From Salinibaculum sp. SYNS191 (lineage in GTDB: Archaea > Halobacteriota > Halobacteria > Halobacteriales > Haloarculaceae): a DNA stretch of 64,000 nucleotides. Both the position numbers and the translations under genes were made by a program. The notes under the pieces were generated by a model. It was not told the DNA's origin, ran no database searches, and saw only the letters and a program-made list of their open reading frames with translations. Shown piece after piece: positions 40,744-49,254 of this stretch (position 1 is the first letter of the stretch; each line of letters starts with the position of its first letter). Location of the stretch: the NCBI RefSeq assembly GCF_037338445.1, contig NZ_CP147838.1, positions 2,666,001 to 2,730,000 on the forward strand. Direction: 5' to 3'.

Positions 40744-42192
40744 ATGGGACCGGTTCCGGACCTCGACGAGCGGGCCCGCGCCTGCGCACAGCGCCTGCAC
40801 GCGGCCGATGCGGTACTGCTCGCGTCGCACATCGACGCCGACGGACTGACCAGCGCCGCCATCGCCACGACGGCGCTGGAACGGGCCGGGATCCCGGTCG
40901 AGACGGTGTTCAAGAAGCAACTCGACGAGACTGAAATCGCGAGCATCGCCGCCCGCGAGTACGACACCGTCCTGTTCACCGACTTCGGCAGCGGGCAACT
41001 CGACGTCATCGCCGAGCACGAGCGGGCGGGCGATTTCGAGCCGGTCATCGCCGACCACCACCAGCCCGCGGACGTGGCGACCGAGTACCACCTGAACCCG
41101 CTGCTGGAGGGCATCGACGGGGCCTCCGAGCTGTCGGGTGCGGGCGCGAGCTACCTCCTGGCGCGGGCGCTGGCCGAGACGGCCGCGGCGGACGGCGGAA
41201 CGGTCGCCGGCGGGGCCGGCGCTGTCGACAATCGCGACCTGGCGGGCCTGGCCGTCGTCGGCGCAGTCGGCGACATGCAGGCCGTCGGCGGCGAACTCGT
41301 CGGCGCGAACCGCGCTATCGTCGAGGAAGGGGCGGAGGCCGGCGTCCTCGCCGAGCGGACCGACCTCGCCTTCTACGGGAAACAGACCCGCCCGCTCCCG
41401 AAACTGCTGGAGTACGCCAGCGAGGTGCGTATCCCCGGCATCTCCAACGACGAGACCGGCGCTATCTCCTTTCTGGACGGCCTGGACGTCGACCTCCGGG
41501 CTGGCGGGGACTGGCGGCGCTGGGTCGACCTCTCGGACGACGAGCAACAGACCGTCGCCAGCGCGCTCGTCCAGCACGCGCTCAAACGGGGCGTCCCCGC
41601 GAAGAAGGTCGACCAGCTCGTCGGCACCACCTACACGCTCGAAGCCGAGCCGGAGGGGACGGAACTGCGCGACGCCAGCGAGTTCTCGACGCTTTTGAAC
41701 GCCACCGCCCGCTACGAGCGCGCCGACGTGGGACTGGGCGTCTGCCTGGGCGACCGGGAGGGGGCGCTGGAGCGGGCACGCCACCTCCTGGAGAACCACC
41801 GCCGGAACCTCTCGGAGGGCTTAGAGCGGGTCAAGAGCCAGGGCGTCGAGCGGACCGACCACGTCCAGTACTTCGACGCCGGCGACGAGATACGCGAGAC
41901 CATCGTCGGCATCGTCGCGGGGATGGCCCTCGGCGTGGAGGGCGTCGACCCCGACAGGCCGATTATCGCCTTCGCCCGCAAGAACGACGAGGAGACGAAG
42001 GTCTCGGCCCGCGGCACCGCCCGACTGGTCGGACAGGGGCTGGACCTCTCGGCCGTGATGCGCGAGGCCTCCCGTGCCGTCGGCGGCGACGGCGGCGGCC
42101 ACGACGTCGCCGCGGGTGCGACGGTCCCCGCCGGCCGGGAGGCGGACTTCGTCGACGCCGCCGACGCCATCGTCGCCGACCAGTTGGGCTGA
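40744..42192 (+). CDS. DHH family phosphoesterase, archaeal RecJ-like
   Basis: A 482-residue protein with the DHH superfamily motifs HIDADGLTSAAI (about 30-41), LFTDFGSGQ (about 79), VIADHHQPAD (about 102) and a conserved GDMQAVGG after the linker. The C-terminal DHHA1-type domain contains GGDGGGHDVAAGATVP, which binds substrate. It resembles archaeal RecJ-like proteins, some of which act with the replisome as GAN nuclease or as aminoacyl-tRNA or ssDNA exonucleases. The exact activity is not inferable. It is monocistronic with its own TATA box. Confidence 0.85.
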   Translation: MGPVPDLDERARACAQRLHAADAVLLASHIDADGLTSAAIATTALERAGIPVETVFKKQLDETEIASIAAREYDTVLFTDFGSGQLDVIAEHERAGDFEPVIADHHQPADVATEYHLNPLLEGIDGASELSGAGASYLLARALAETAAADGGTVAGGAGAVDNRDLAGLAVVGAVGDMQAVGGELVGANRAIVEEGAEAGVLAERTDLAFYGKQTRPLPKLLEYASEVRIPGISNDETGAISFLDGLDVDLRAGGDWRRWVDLSDDEQQTVASALVQHALKRGVPAKKVDQLVGTTYTLEAEPEGTELRDASEFSTLLNATARYERADVGLGVCLGDREGALERARHLLENHRRNLSEGLERVKSQGVERTDHVQYFDAGDEIRETIVGIVAGMALGVEGVDPDRPIIAFARKNDEETKVSARGTARLVGQGLDLSAVMREASRAVGGDGGGHDVAAGATVPAGREADFVDAADAIVADQLG

Positions 42193-42308
42193 ATTTCTCC
42201 GGTAGGGCGCTCGCGCACGACCTCTCCCGCACCTGAGCTGTCTGTGGCTGCTCCACTTTGATATAGCAGAATGGCATTGATGGGCTGCCCAACTGCGACG
42301 GCAGAAAG

Positions 42309-42339
42309 ACATATAGACGTCGGCAGACGAGATGCCGAC
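42309..42339 (+). promoter_or_regulatory. Promoter and inverted repeat before a small membrane protein
   Basis: ACATATAG (42309-42316) is a TATA-like element, followed by a perfect inverted repeat GTCGGCA/TGCCGAC with seven bases between (42319-42339). The expected transcription start lies at or near the end of the repeat, supporting the ATG at 42350 over one at 42332 and suggesting an operator. Confidence 0.5.
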
Positions 42340-42349
42340 AGGGCAGCAC

Positions 42350-42583
42350 ATGCAACCGCGGAGTCTCTTCGACGGGGTGCTGGTCGCCACCCTCGGGGCC
42401 ATCGTCTACGTCCGCCTGCTCGCGCCGTCGTTCCAGTGGGGGCGGTTGCGGACGGTCTCGGAGGCGCTCACCAGTCTCGACGTCGCGTTCTACCTCGTCT
42501 TCGCCGGCATCCTCACGCTCGTCGCGCTCATCTACATGTTCGTCTACCTCCCGGAGCACCAGAGCCAGAACCCGCCGCAGTAG
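42350..42583 (+). CDS. Small membrane protein, two helices
   Basis: A 77-residue protein with two membrane helices (about 9-25 and 44-68: VAFYLVFAGILTLVALIYMFVYL) and a short Gln/Pro-rich tail. No known domain. The ATG at 42350 is preferred because the earlier ATG at 42332 lies within the inverted repeat and before the predicted transcription start. It stands alone between the DHH gene and the DUF5783-like gene. Confidence 0.65.
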   Translation: MQPRSLFDGVLVATLGAIVYVRLLAPSFQWGRLRTVSEALTSLDVAFYLVFAGILTLVALIYMFVYLPEHQSQNPPQ

Positions 42584-42860
42584 CTCCCCCGATTCTCGAC
42601 CGAGTCACGCCCGTCCCGACTCGTCTCCCGCGCACCCGTCGCTGTCGCGATCCCATTCTCCCCGAGACCCATCGTTTCGTCGCTGTCACCGCCGTTCAGC
42701 GAGGTGTCTCCCGGTCACTCCCCCGTGGCCGGATAAATCCTCTCTCGCTATATCGAATCCGCGCGGGTCTGGCCGTGTCGCTTCCTGTCGGTCCAGCCGT
42801 ACCGCCGCCGAGCGGCTCATTCCGGTAAGTGCTTTTTGCTCCCGCGTACACGTTCCGACG
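42584..42860. other. Intergenic region without a gene
   Basis: No supportable coding frame. Near the end, TAAGTGCTTTTTGC lies about 26-35 bases before the ATG at 42861 and can be a leaderless promoter. An upstream GGATAAATC at about 42731 is a further AT-rich spot. Confidence 0.5.
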
Positions 42861-43184
42861 ATGAGTGACTTCGACCCCGATAAGTTCGAGGACAAGTACG
42901 AGCACTACTTCCCGGAGCTTCAGCAGGCGTACCGGCAGGCCTTCGACGTGATGAACGACCGCTACGACTCGGAACTGGTCCACGGCATCGACCAGGGTAT
43001 CCTCGCCGAGAGCGAGCCGTTCTACGAGGGCGACGGCGAGTTCCGCATCGAACTGCCCGAAGAGCCGGTCGACCGCCTCTCCGGGCTGGTCGTCGACAGG
43101 GAGAAGGCCGAGACGGTGCTGGACAGCTACGTCGAGGAACTCGAAAGCCAGCTTCGGGACGTGTTCGGATTCGCCGAGGAGTGA
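42861..43184 (+). CDS. DUF5783-like acidic haloarchaeal protein
   Basis: A 107-residue, strongly acidic, soluble protein (MSDFDPDKFEDKYEHYFPELQ start). It is predicted mostly helical, with motifs AYRQAFDVMNDRYDSELVHGIDQ and VEELESQLRDVFGFAEE. It matches my recollection of the haloarchaeal DUF5783 family, of unknown function. There are no cysteines, membrane segments or obvious catalytic motifs. Confidence 0.7.
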   Translation: MSDFDPDKFEDKYEHYFPELQQAYRQAFDVMNDRYDSELVHGIDQGILAESEPFYEGDGEFRIELPEEPVDRLSGLVVDREKAETVLDSYVEELESQLRDVFGFAEE

Positions 43185-43232
43185 GCGAACGGGAGGGCCG
43201 TGGGGACCTCGGAGGCCGGTCTGTGGCCGGCC

Positions 43233-44036
43233 TCAGTAACTCGCGTCCTGCACGACGGTGAGTTCGAAGGCTTCGTCCGCCGGTTCGTCGTCTGGACTGA
43301 GATACCCCGACGCGAAGGCGGTGTAGACCGTGCCACCGTTCAGCGAGACGTCGGCGTCGTAGACCACCTCGCCGTCGTTCCCGCTGGTGTCGGGGCGAAT
43401 CTGGACGGTGTAGTCGTTCGCGGCCGCAGTGGCGTAGCCGGACGCCTTGAACGGGACGCCGTCGAACAGCACCGGGCCGGCGCTGACGGTGATGTCGACG
43501 GGGCCGGCGTCGGGCGAGACGTGGACGGCGCGGAGTCGGCTCATATCGCCGCCGGGGTCGCTGTTGTCGTCGACGAGCACCAGTACCTCGAAGGTGTCCT
43601 CGCCGAGTTCGCCGCTGGCGACGAGCGTGTAGTCCTCGGCTTCGAGCGTGACCTCCTGGTCGAAGACCGCGTTGTCCATGTTGCCCGCCTGGGTGATGGT
43701 GACCTGGTGGGCACCCGTCGGGAGTTCGAGGTAGTCGCTGACCGCCCGGAACGGCACGTCCGTCAGCGCCGCGTCGCCGTCGACGTAGACGTCGACGTTC
43801 GGCGCGTCCGGCGACATGTGCGCCGCGCGGACGTTCGCCGTGTCGCCGTTCATCATCCCAGACTCGGTCTCGGTTGCCGTCTCCGTCTCGGTCATCCCGC
43901 CCATCGTTTCGGTTTCGGTGGCGGTCTCCGTCGCGTCGCCGCCGTCGCCGCCGTCGCCGGCTCCGCAGCCAGCGAGGCCGATTGTCAGTGCGCTGCCGAC
44001 TGCCGCGAGCATCTGTCGCCGGTTGGGTCGTGACAT
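43233..44036 (-). CDS. DUF4397 lipoprotein (Tat-exported)
   Basis: A 267-residue exported protein. RRQMLAAVGSALTIGLAGC at the N-terminus combines a Tat motif with a lipobox. A Thr/Glu-rich linker (ATETATETET) follows. Two DUF4397 beta-sandwich repeats start at VRAAHMSPDAPNVDVYVDG (about 72) and LRAVHVSPDAGPVDITVS (about 165). It should be lipid-anchored on the outer face of the membrane. DUF4397 function is unknown. The ATG at 44036 is chosen because the Tat signal begins there and a TATTTTATC element lies about 30 bases upstream. Confidence 0.88.
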   Translation of the reverse strand: MSRPNRRQMLAAVGSALTIGLAGCGAGDGGDGGDATETATETETMGGMTETETATETESGMMNGDTANVRAAHMSPDAPNVDVYVDGDAALTDVPFRAVSDYLELPTGAHQVTITQAGNMDNAVFDQEVTLEAEDYTLVASGELGEDTFEVLVLVDDNSDPGGDMSRLRAVHVSPDAGPVDITVSAGPVLFDGVPFKASGYATAAANDYTVQIRPDTSGNDGEVVYDADVSLNGGTVYTAFASGYLSPDDEPADEAFELTVVQDASY

Positions 44037-44151
44037 CGTCCAGATACAGGAACAATCAGATAAAATACATTTTCCCAAGAGTCGCCCACCTCTCACCCAA
44101 TTTGGGCCGGAAAGGGCCTAGAAACTGGACCGCGGCGGGCGAGCAACCGGG

Positions 44152-44454
44152 TCACTCCCAGGTGACCCAGGCCAGGAAGAGGAGGCCGGCGAGTTCGAGG
44201 AACTGGACGAACGACATGGCCTGGCCGGCGACCGGCGCTGCGCTGCGCAGCAGTTGTGCCACCTGGGGGTCGAGGACGTAGTAGTAGAACGCCAGGAGGT
44301 TCTCGGCGAGCAGGAGGACGCCGAAGATGGCGAGTCCGAGGGCGTGTTTCGACCCGATATCCAGGTAGTTCCGCGTCCAGATACCGACGAGTAGCAGCAG
44401 CAGGACGACGTTGACCGCCGCCGCCGCCCCCGCCAGAGTCAGCCAGAGTCCCAT
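44152..44454 (-). CDS. Small haloarchaeal membrane protein, three helices
   Basis: A 100-residue protein with three hydrophobic segments (about 2-25, 37-58 and 80-98), including LAIFGVLLLAENLLAFYYYVLD. Such proteins are often encoded beside winged-helix regulators in haloarchaea, and here a winged-helix gene lies 55 bases upstream on the same strand, so the two may form an operon. No functional motif was recognised. Confidence 0.78.
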   Translation of the reverse strand: MGLWLTLAGAAAAVNVVLLLLLVGIWTRNYLDIGSKHALGLAIFGVLLLAENLLAFYYYVLDPQVAQLLRSAAPVAGQAMSFVQFLELAGLLFLAWVTWE

Positions 44455-44508
44455 CTGTGCCTCCGTTGCACGGAAACAGCTATAATCTCTTTCCCAATTT
44501 CGACCATA

Positions 44509-44784
44509 TTAGTCGACCTCCTCGGTGATTTGCTCGACTGTCTCCCAGTGGTGCTGGACCCGGTCGGTCGGCAGGTACACCGCGCCGTAGTCGTCGCCGC
44601 TGCTCGTGACCATGTCGTTGTCCATGAGTACGTCCAGGTGATGGCGAACCGTCTTGTAATCCAGATCGAGGTCCTCTGCGAGCTGGTTGGCGTTCCGGGG
44701 CCGATCGTCGACGGTCCGGAGAATCCGCACCCGGTTCGGCCCGCCGCGGGTGCCGGTCAGCACGTACCAGAGGACTGCCTCCAT
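44509..44784 (-). CDS. Winged-helix transcriptional regulator (ArsR-like)
   Basis: A 91-residue single-domain DNA-binding protein: VLTGTRGGPNRVRILRTVDDRPRNANQLAEDLDLDYKTVRHHLDVL is a clear winged-helix with recognition helix TVRHHLDVL. The C-terminus is VYLPTDRVQHHWETVEQITEE. No metal-binding cysteines are visible, so this is not a classical metal sensor. The start MEAVLWYV at 44784 matches the usual form of the family; an in-frame ATG at 44820 would add 12 residues. It is upstream of the small membrane protein. Confidence 0.82.
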   Translation of the reverse strand: MEAVLWYVLTGTRGGPNRVRILRTVDDRPRNANQLAEDLDLDYKTVRHHLDVLMDNDMVTSSGDDYGAVYLPTDRVQHHWETVEQITEEVD

Positions 44785-44932
44785 CGTCACCGATATCTCA
44801 AGCAGCCTACGTAAGGGCATCGGCTGTCGGACCGTGGCTGCCGGCGCTACCCTCTCACGCACCGACTCCCGACCGCCCTGCCGTCGATGTCTGGAGAATC
44901 GCTGGAGGGCCGGGATGCGGGGCAAGCGGCAG

Positions 44933-45448
44933 CTACGGGAGGAGCACGCCGTCGATGGCGTGGACGACGCCGTTGGACGCCTCGATGTCCGTGTCGACGA
45001 TAGTGGCCTGGTCACCGTTCAGGTCGGTGCCGTCGACCTCGATTTGCGCACCGTTGAGTGTGGGGAGTTTCGAGACGTTGACCACCGACCGGGCTTCCCG
45101 CTGTCCGGGCACCACGTGGTAGGTGAGGATTTCATCGAGCGATACGCCGACTGCGGCCTCGAAATCGACGTCGCCGACGTTGTCTGCTGTCACACCCAAC
45201 GCGTCGAACGCCGCGTCCGTCGGAGCGAACACAGTCAACTGTCGGTTCCCGCTGAGAGCATCGACCAGTCCGGCCTCCTGGACGGCAGCAACGAGAACGT
45301 CGAATCCGTCGGCTGCGACGGCGACGTCGACGATTGTGTCTCCCTCAGTCTGCGGCCCTCTCGCGCTCGCCACGCCGGCACCGCCGGCCAGCAGTAGACC
45401 TGTGCTACCGATACCTTTCAATACATCACGTCGAGATGGTGAGTTCAT
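44933..45448 (-). CDS. Fasciclin domain protein (Tat-exported)
   Basis: A 171-residue secreted protein. A Tat signal (SRRDVLKGIGSTGLLLAGGAG) is followed by one fasciclin (FAS1) domain with the H1/H2 motifs LTVFAPTDAAFDAL and TYHVVPGQ and the closing NGVVHAIDGVLLP. FAS1 domains mediate adhesion. There is no lipobox or C-terminal anchor, so the protein may be released. A GGAGG motif lies about eight bases before the ATG, which decides the start. Confidence 0.9.
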   Translation of the reverse strand: MNSPSRRDVLKGIGSTGLLLAGGAGVASARGPQTEGDTIVDVAVAADGFDVLVAAVQEAGLVDALSGNRQLTVFAPTDAAFDALGVTADNVGDVDFEAAVGVSLDEILTYHVVPGQREARSVVNVSKLPTLNGAQIEVDGTDLNGDQATIVDTDIEASNGVVHAIDGVLLP

Positions 45449-45630
45449 CGAAGTACCTCCGTCTTACTGGCGGAGTTATTGGACGATAATCAATTTCCCA
45501 GATGAGACCCAAATTCGTCCCAAGTACTCTCACCGGCCGGCGGACGGACCGGACGAGGACGGGCCGCGGCCGCCACCCGATTGTGTGAGACCAAAGGCCT
45601 AAGCCCACGCGCTGTGTATGCGTATCCACT

Positions 45631-45996
45631 ATGAGCACGGACACCGAGGCCTCAGACGACGAACTGCGCGAGCGCATCACGAACTTCCTGCGCCGGAACT
45701 TCCCGCAGATTCAGATGCACGGCGGCAGCGCAGCCATCCAGAACCTCGACCGCGAGACGGGCAGCGTGACAATCCAGCTCGGCGGTGCCTGCTCGGGCTG
45801 TGGCATCTCACCGATGACCATCCAGGCCATCAAGACGCGCATGACCAAGGAGATCCCCGAAATCGACGAGGTCCACGCCTCCACCGGCATGGGCGGCTCC
45901 GAGGGGATGTCCGGCGGCGCGGGCGGCGGCATGAACCCCTCGTTCCCCGGCGAGTCCGGCGGGGACGACGACGAAGGTCCCGAAGCGCCGTTCTGA
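45631..45996 (+). CDS. NifU C-terminal-domain Fe-S scaffold protein
   Basis: A 121-residue protein with the Nfu fold: RERITNFLRRNFPQIQMHGG, VTIQLGGACSGCGISPMTIQ (CxxC cluster ligands at about residues 54-57) and IKTRMTKEIPEIDEV. Nfu proteins carry and transfer iron-sulfur clusters to apo-proteins. The C-terminal 35 residues are a Gly/acidic low-complexity tail. GGCCTAAGC about 35 bases upstream is the likely promoter. Confidence 0.9.
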   Translation: MSTDTEASDDELRERITNFLRRNFPQIQMHGGSAAIQNLDRETGSVTIQLGGACSGCGISPMTIQAIKTRMTKEIPEIDEVHASTGMGGSEGMSGGAGGGMNPSFPGESGGDDDEGPEAPF

Positions 45997-46087
45997 ACGC
46001 CCCTGTTCTCTGTGTTCCGACCCGTCAGAGCAACAGCGCCGCGGGAAATCCGCGGTTTTTAACCCCGTGGACTGCCGCCCGAGTAGT

Positions 46088-47566
46088 ATGACCACGTCCG
46101 CCCGGCCGAACGTGCTCTTCGTCGTGCTCGACACCGTCCGGAAGGACCGCCTGACGGTGTACGGCCACGACGAACCGACGACGCCGGCGCTCGCCGAGTT
46201 CGCCGAGGAGGCCCGCGTCTACGAGCAGGCGACCGCCCCAGCGCCGTGGACGCTGCCCGTCCACGCCTCGCTTTTCACCGGGCTCTACCCCAGCGAGCAC
46301 AACGCCACCCAGGAGACGCCCTACCTGGAGGACGCGACGACGCTCGCGGAGTCGCTCTCGCGGGCGGGCTACGCCACCTCCTGTTACTCCTCGAACGCCT
46401 GGATTACGCCCTACACCCACCTGACCGACGGCTTCGACGACCAGGACAACTTCTTCAAGGTGATGCCCGGGGACCTGCTGTCGGGCCCGCTCGCGCGAAT
46501 CTGGAAGACGATGAACGACAACGAGCGCCTGCGGAACCTCGCCGACCGCGTCGTCGAGGTGGGCAACGCCATCCACGAGCGCCTCGCGGCAGGCGGCGGC
46601 GAGGACTCCAAGACCCCGGCGGTCATCGACCGCACGCAAGCGTTCATCGACGACGCCGACGCCCCCTTCTTCTCCTTCATCAACCTCATGGACGCCCACC
46701 TCCCCTACCACCCACCCGAGGAGTACGTCGAGCAGTTCGCGCCGGGCGTCGACTCCACGGACATCTGCCAGAACTCGAAGGCCTACAACTGCGGGGCCGT
46801 CGACATCGACGACGACGAGTGGGAAGACATCCGCGGGCTCTACGACGCCGAAATCCGCCACATGGACGACCAGCTCGACCGGCTGTTCGCCTGGCTCAAG
46901 GCCGAGGGCCTGTGGGACGAGACGATGGTCGTCGTCTGTGCGGACCACGGCGAACTCCACGGCGAGCACGACCTCTACGGCCACGAGTTCAACATCTACG
47001 ACCCGCTGGTGAACGTCCCGCTGCTGGTGAAACACCCCGACATCGAGCCCGGCCGCGACGACGAGACGCCGGTCGAACTCGTCGACCTCTATCACACAAT
47101 CCTCGACGCGACCGGCGTCGAGGGACAGGGCCAGCCGCTGGACCCCAACCGCTCGCTGCTCTCGGCGGACTACCGCGACATCGACCTCGGCGACCACGCC
47201 TTCGTCGAGTACCACCGGCCGGTCGTGGAGCTGAACCAGCTAGAGTCGAAGGCTGCCGAGGCCGGCATCGACCTGGATGCCGACTCCCGCTTTTACTCCC
47301 GGATGCGTGCCGCGCGGCGGCCCGACGGGAAGTACATCCGCAACGAGCGCATCGCCGACGAAGCCTACCGCCTGGACGACGACCCCGGCGAGGTGACCGA
47401 CCTCGCGGACGGTGACGACGAGACAATCGCTGCGGTCGAGGAGGCGCTGGTGGCCTTCGAACAGCGCGTCGGGGGCGAGTGGGACGAAGTCGGCGACGCC
47501 GACCCGCTCGCGGACATGGACAGCGAGACGAAAGACCGGCTGCGGGACCTGGGGTACGTCGAGTAA
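46088..47566 (+). CDS. Sulfatase-fold hydrolase/transferase (alkaline phosphatase superfamily)
   Basis: A 492-residue enzyme. Metal-binding start NVLFVVLDTVRKDRL, nucleophile region APWTLPVHASLFTGLYP, and late metal site CADHGELHGEHDLYGH. The C/S-x-P-x-R that is converted to formylglycine in true sulfatases is TLPVH here, so a Thr nucleophile is likely. That fits phosphoglycerol/phosphoethanolamine-transferase-like members rather than an aerobic sulfatase. No signal peptide is seen, so it is probably cytoplasmic or membrane-associated. The flippase-like gene starts two bases after its stop, pointing to a cell-surface glycan or lipid role. Confidence 0.85.
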   Translation: MTTSARPNVLFVVLDTVRKDRLTVYGHDEPTTPALAEFAEEARVYEQATAPAPWTLPVHASLFTGLYPSEHNATQETPYLEDATTLAESLSRAGYATSCYSSNAWITPYTHLTDGFDDQDNFFKVMPGDLLSGPLARIWKTMNDNERLRNLADRVVEVGNAIHERLAAGGGEDSKTPAVIDRTQAFIDDADAPFFSFINLMDAHLPYHPPEEYVEQFAPGVDSTDICQNSKAYNCGAVDIDDDEWEDIRGLYDAEIRHMDDQLDRLFAWLKAEGLWDETMVVVCADHGELHGEHDLYGHEFNIYDPLVNVPLLVKHPDIEPGRDDETPVELVDLYHTILDATGVEGQGQPLDPNRSLLSADYRDIDLGDHAFVEYHRPVVELNQLESKAAEAGIDLDADSRFYSRMRAARRPDGKYIRNERIADEAYRLDDDPGEVTDLADGDDETIAAVEEALVAFEQRVGGEWDEVGDADPLADMDSETKDRLRDLGYVE

Positions 47567-47568
47567 TC

Positions 47569-48591
47569 GTGTCGGCCGAGGACTTCCGCGACCTGATTCC
47601 GCGCAAGCGCATCCTCCAGGCCGGTCTGGGCTTTCTGGTCGCGCTCGCGGTCATCGGCCTCATCGCGGTCAGCGTCGGCCTCGACGAACTGACGCGCGTC
47701 CTCTCGGGTGCGAAACTCCGCTGGGTCGCCGTCGGCTGTCTCTCGACGGCGCTGTGTCTGGTCGCCTGGGCGCGCGCCTGGAAGGTGGTGCTGGGCGTCG
47801 TCGGCATCCCCGTCGCCTTCCGCCGGCTGGTCGTCACCTACTACGCGGCCACCTTCGCCAACTACGTCACGCCGCTTGGCCAGGCCGGCGGCGAGCCCTT
47901 CATCGCCTACGTCCTCTCGCGCGATACCGAGGCAAGCTACGAGGACAGCCTCGCCAGCGTCGTCACTGCCGACCTCCTCAACCTCTTTCCCTTCTTCTCC
48001 TTCGCCGGCATCGGCTTCGCGGCCCTGCTGTGGCAGTCGTCGCTGCCCGACCAGGTCCGCCCGCTCGTGCTCGGGCTGGCGGGGATGGCCGCCGGCGTCC
48101 CGCTGCTGGCGGCCGGGACCTGGCGCTTTCGCTTCCGGCTGGGGCGGTTCGTCCTCCGCCTGGCAGCGCCCGTCGCTCGGCGGACGAAACTGTTCAGCAT
48201 CGAGTCGCTGCGCCGGCGGATGGGCGAACTCAACACGTCATTCGAGCGCATCGCCGCGGACCCGCGGGCGCTCGTCCGGGCGCTGTTTTACTCCTACGTC
48301 GGCTGGGTCTTCTTCGCCCTGCCGCTGTACTTCGCGACGCTGGCGCTGGACGTGCCGCTCTCGCTGTTGCTCGTCTTCTTCGTCGTCCCCGCGAGCACGC
48401 TGGCCGGCCTCGTTCCCTCCCCGGGCGGCCTCGGCCCCGTCGAGGCGGCGCTGCTGGTCCTGCTGGTCGCCGTTGCTGGCCTCTCGCAACCGACGGCCTT
48501 CGCCGCGGCGCTGCTCTATCGCGTCGAGAGCTACGTCTTCGCGCTCGTCGCCGGCGGCATCGGCGCGCTGTGGGTCATCGGGCGGAACTAG
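47569..48591 (+). CDS. LPG-synthase-TM / UPF0104 flippase-like membrane protein
   Basis: A 340-residue polytopic protein starting at a GTG two bases after the sulfatase-like gene. It shows about eight membrane helices and the family motifs FANYVTPLGQAGGEP (about 97-111) and PASTLAGLVPSPGGLGPVEAAL (about 278-299). Proteins of the lysylphosphatidylglycerol-synthetase TM family include MprF flippase domains and archaeal relatives of unknown substrate. The tight coupling suggests it moves or modifies the lipid-linked product of the sulfatase-fold enzyme; that is inference. Confidence 0.87.
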   Translation: MSAEDFRDLIPRKRILQAGLGFLVALAVIGLIAVSVGLDELTRVLSGAKLRWVAVGCLSTALCLVAWARAWKVVLGVVGIPVAFRRLVVTYYAATFANYVTPLGQAGGEPFIAYVLSRDTEASYEDSLASVVTADLLNLFPFFSFAGIGFAALLWQSSLPDQVRPLVLGLAGMAAGVPLLAAGTWRFRFRLGRFVLRLAAPVARRTKLFSIESLRRRMGELNTSFERIAADPRALVRALFYSYVGWVFFALPLYFATLALDVPLSLLLVFFVVPASTLAGLVPSPGGLGPVEAALLVLLVAVAGLSQPTAFAAALLYRVESYVFALVAGGIGALWVIGRN

Positions 48592-48665
48592 CCGCCGGCG
48601 AACCGCGAGCGCGTCGCCTCGATATCATTCAGGCCGGAATCACCCTCTGTTGACGCCTCTCTCGT

Positions 48666-48680
48666 CTCCTGTCGCAGGAG
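48666..48680 (+). terminator. Short hairpin after the flippase-like gene
   Basis: CTCCTG-tcg-CAGGAG forms a perfect six-base stem about 75 bases after the flippase stop, before the next promoter. There is no strong T-tract, so a termination role is uncertain. Confidence 0.3.
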
Positions 48681-48729
48681 GGACCACCTGCTATCGCACT
48701 CTTCCCAGGCTGCGATAATGCGCGACCAG

Positions 48730-48735
48730 TTTATT
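48730..48735 (+). promoter_or_regulatory. TATA element of the FMN-fold protein
   Basis: TTTATT is centred about 27 bases before the ATG at 48760, favouring that start (MTIDELGEF) over an ATG at 48718, which lies upstream of the TATA element. Confidence 0.55.
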
Positions 48736-48759
48736 CAGCGGTATTTCGTAGGACTAAAC

Positions 48760-49254
48760 ATGACTATCGACGAACTGGGGGAGTTCGGAATGGAGCGGAT
48801 GGACGAGGCGGCTATCGAGGAGTTCCTGACGAGTCACGGCTTCGGCGTGCTGGCGCTGCCGACCGACGGCGCGCCGTACGTCGTTCCGATGTCCTTCGGC
48901 TACGACGGGGGGACGACGCTGTACTTCACGTACGTCGTCGGGGAGGAGAGCCAGAAGGCGGACCTGACGGAGGCGGCGGAGGCCGCAACCTTCCTCGCGT
49001 ACAGCGCCGAGTCCGCGTTCAGCTGGCGCAGCGTCGTCCTCACGGGGACCGTCACCGAGGTCCCACAGAACGAGTGGGCCAGACACGCCGAGATGATGGA
49101 CGACAACGCCTGGCATCCCGACATCTTCGAGCGGGCGATGGAGACCGAGCGCATCCGCATCTACCGGTTCGACGTCGACGACTGGTCGGGTATCAGACAC
49201 ACCGGGCTCCCGTCGGGCTTCGAGGGCGAATCGTCCGACGCCACCGCCGACTGA
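48760..49254 (+). CDS. Pyridoxamine 5'-phosphate oxidase family protein (FMN split-barrel)
   Basis: A 164-residue flavin-binding-type protein: MDEAAIEEFLTSHGFGVLALPTDGAPYVVPMSFGYDG opens the split barrel, then YFTYVVGEESQKADLTEA, and SWRSVVLTGTVTEV at the dimer interface. Members bind FMN or F420 and often reduce small molecules or nitro compounds; the substrate is unknown. Its stop is directly next to the convergent stop of the panE-like gene. Confidence 0.87.
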   Translation: MTIDELGEFGMERMDEAAIEEFLTSHGFGVLALPTDGAPYVVPMSFGYDGGTTLYFTYVVGEESQKADLTEAAEAATFLAYSAESAFSWRSVVLTGTVTEVPQNEWARHAEMMDDNAWHPDIFERAMETERIRIYRFDVDDWSGIRHTGLPSGFEGESSDATAD

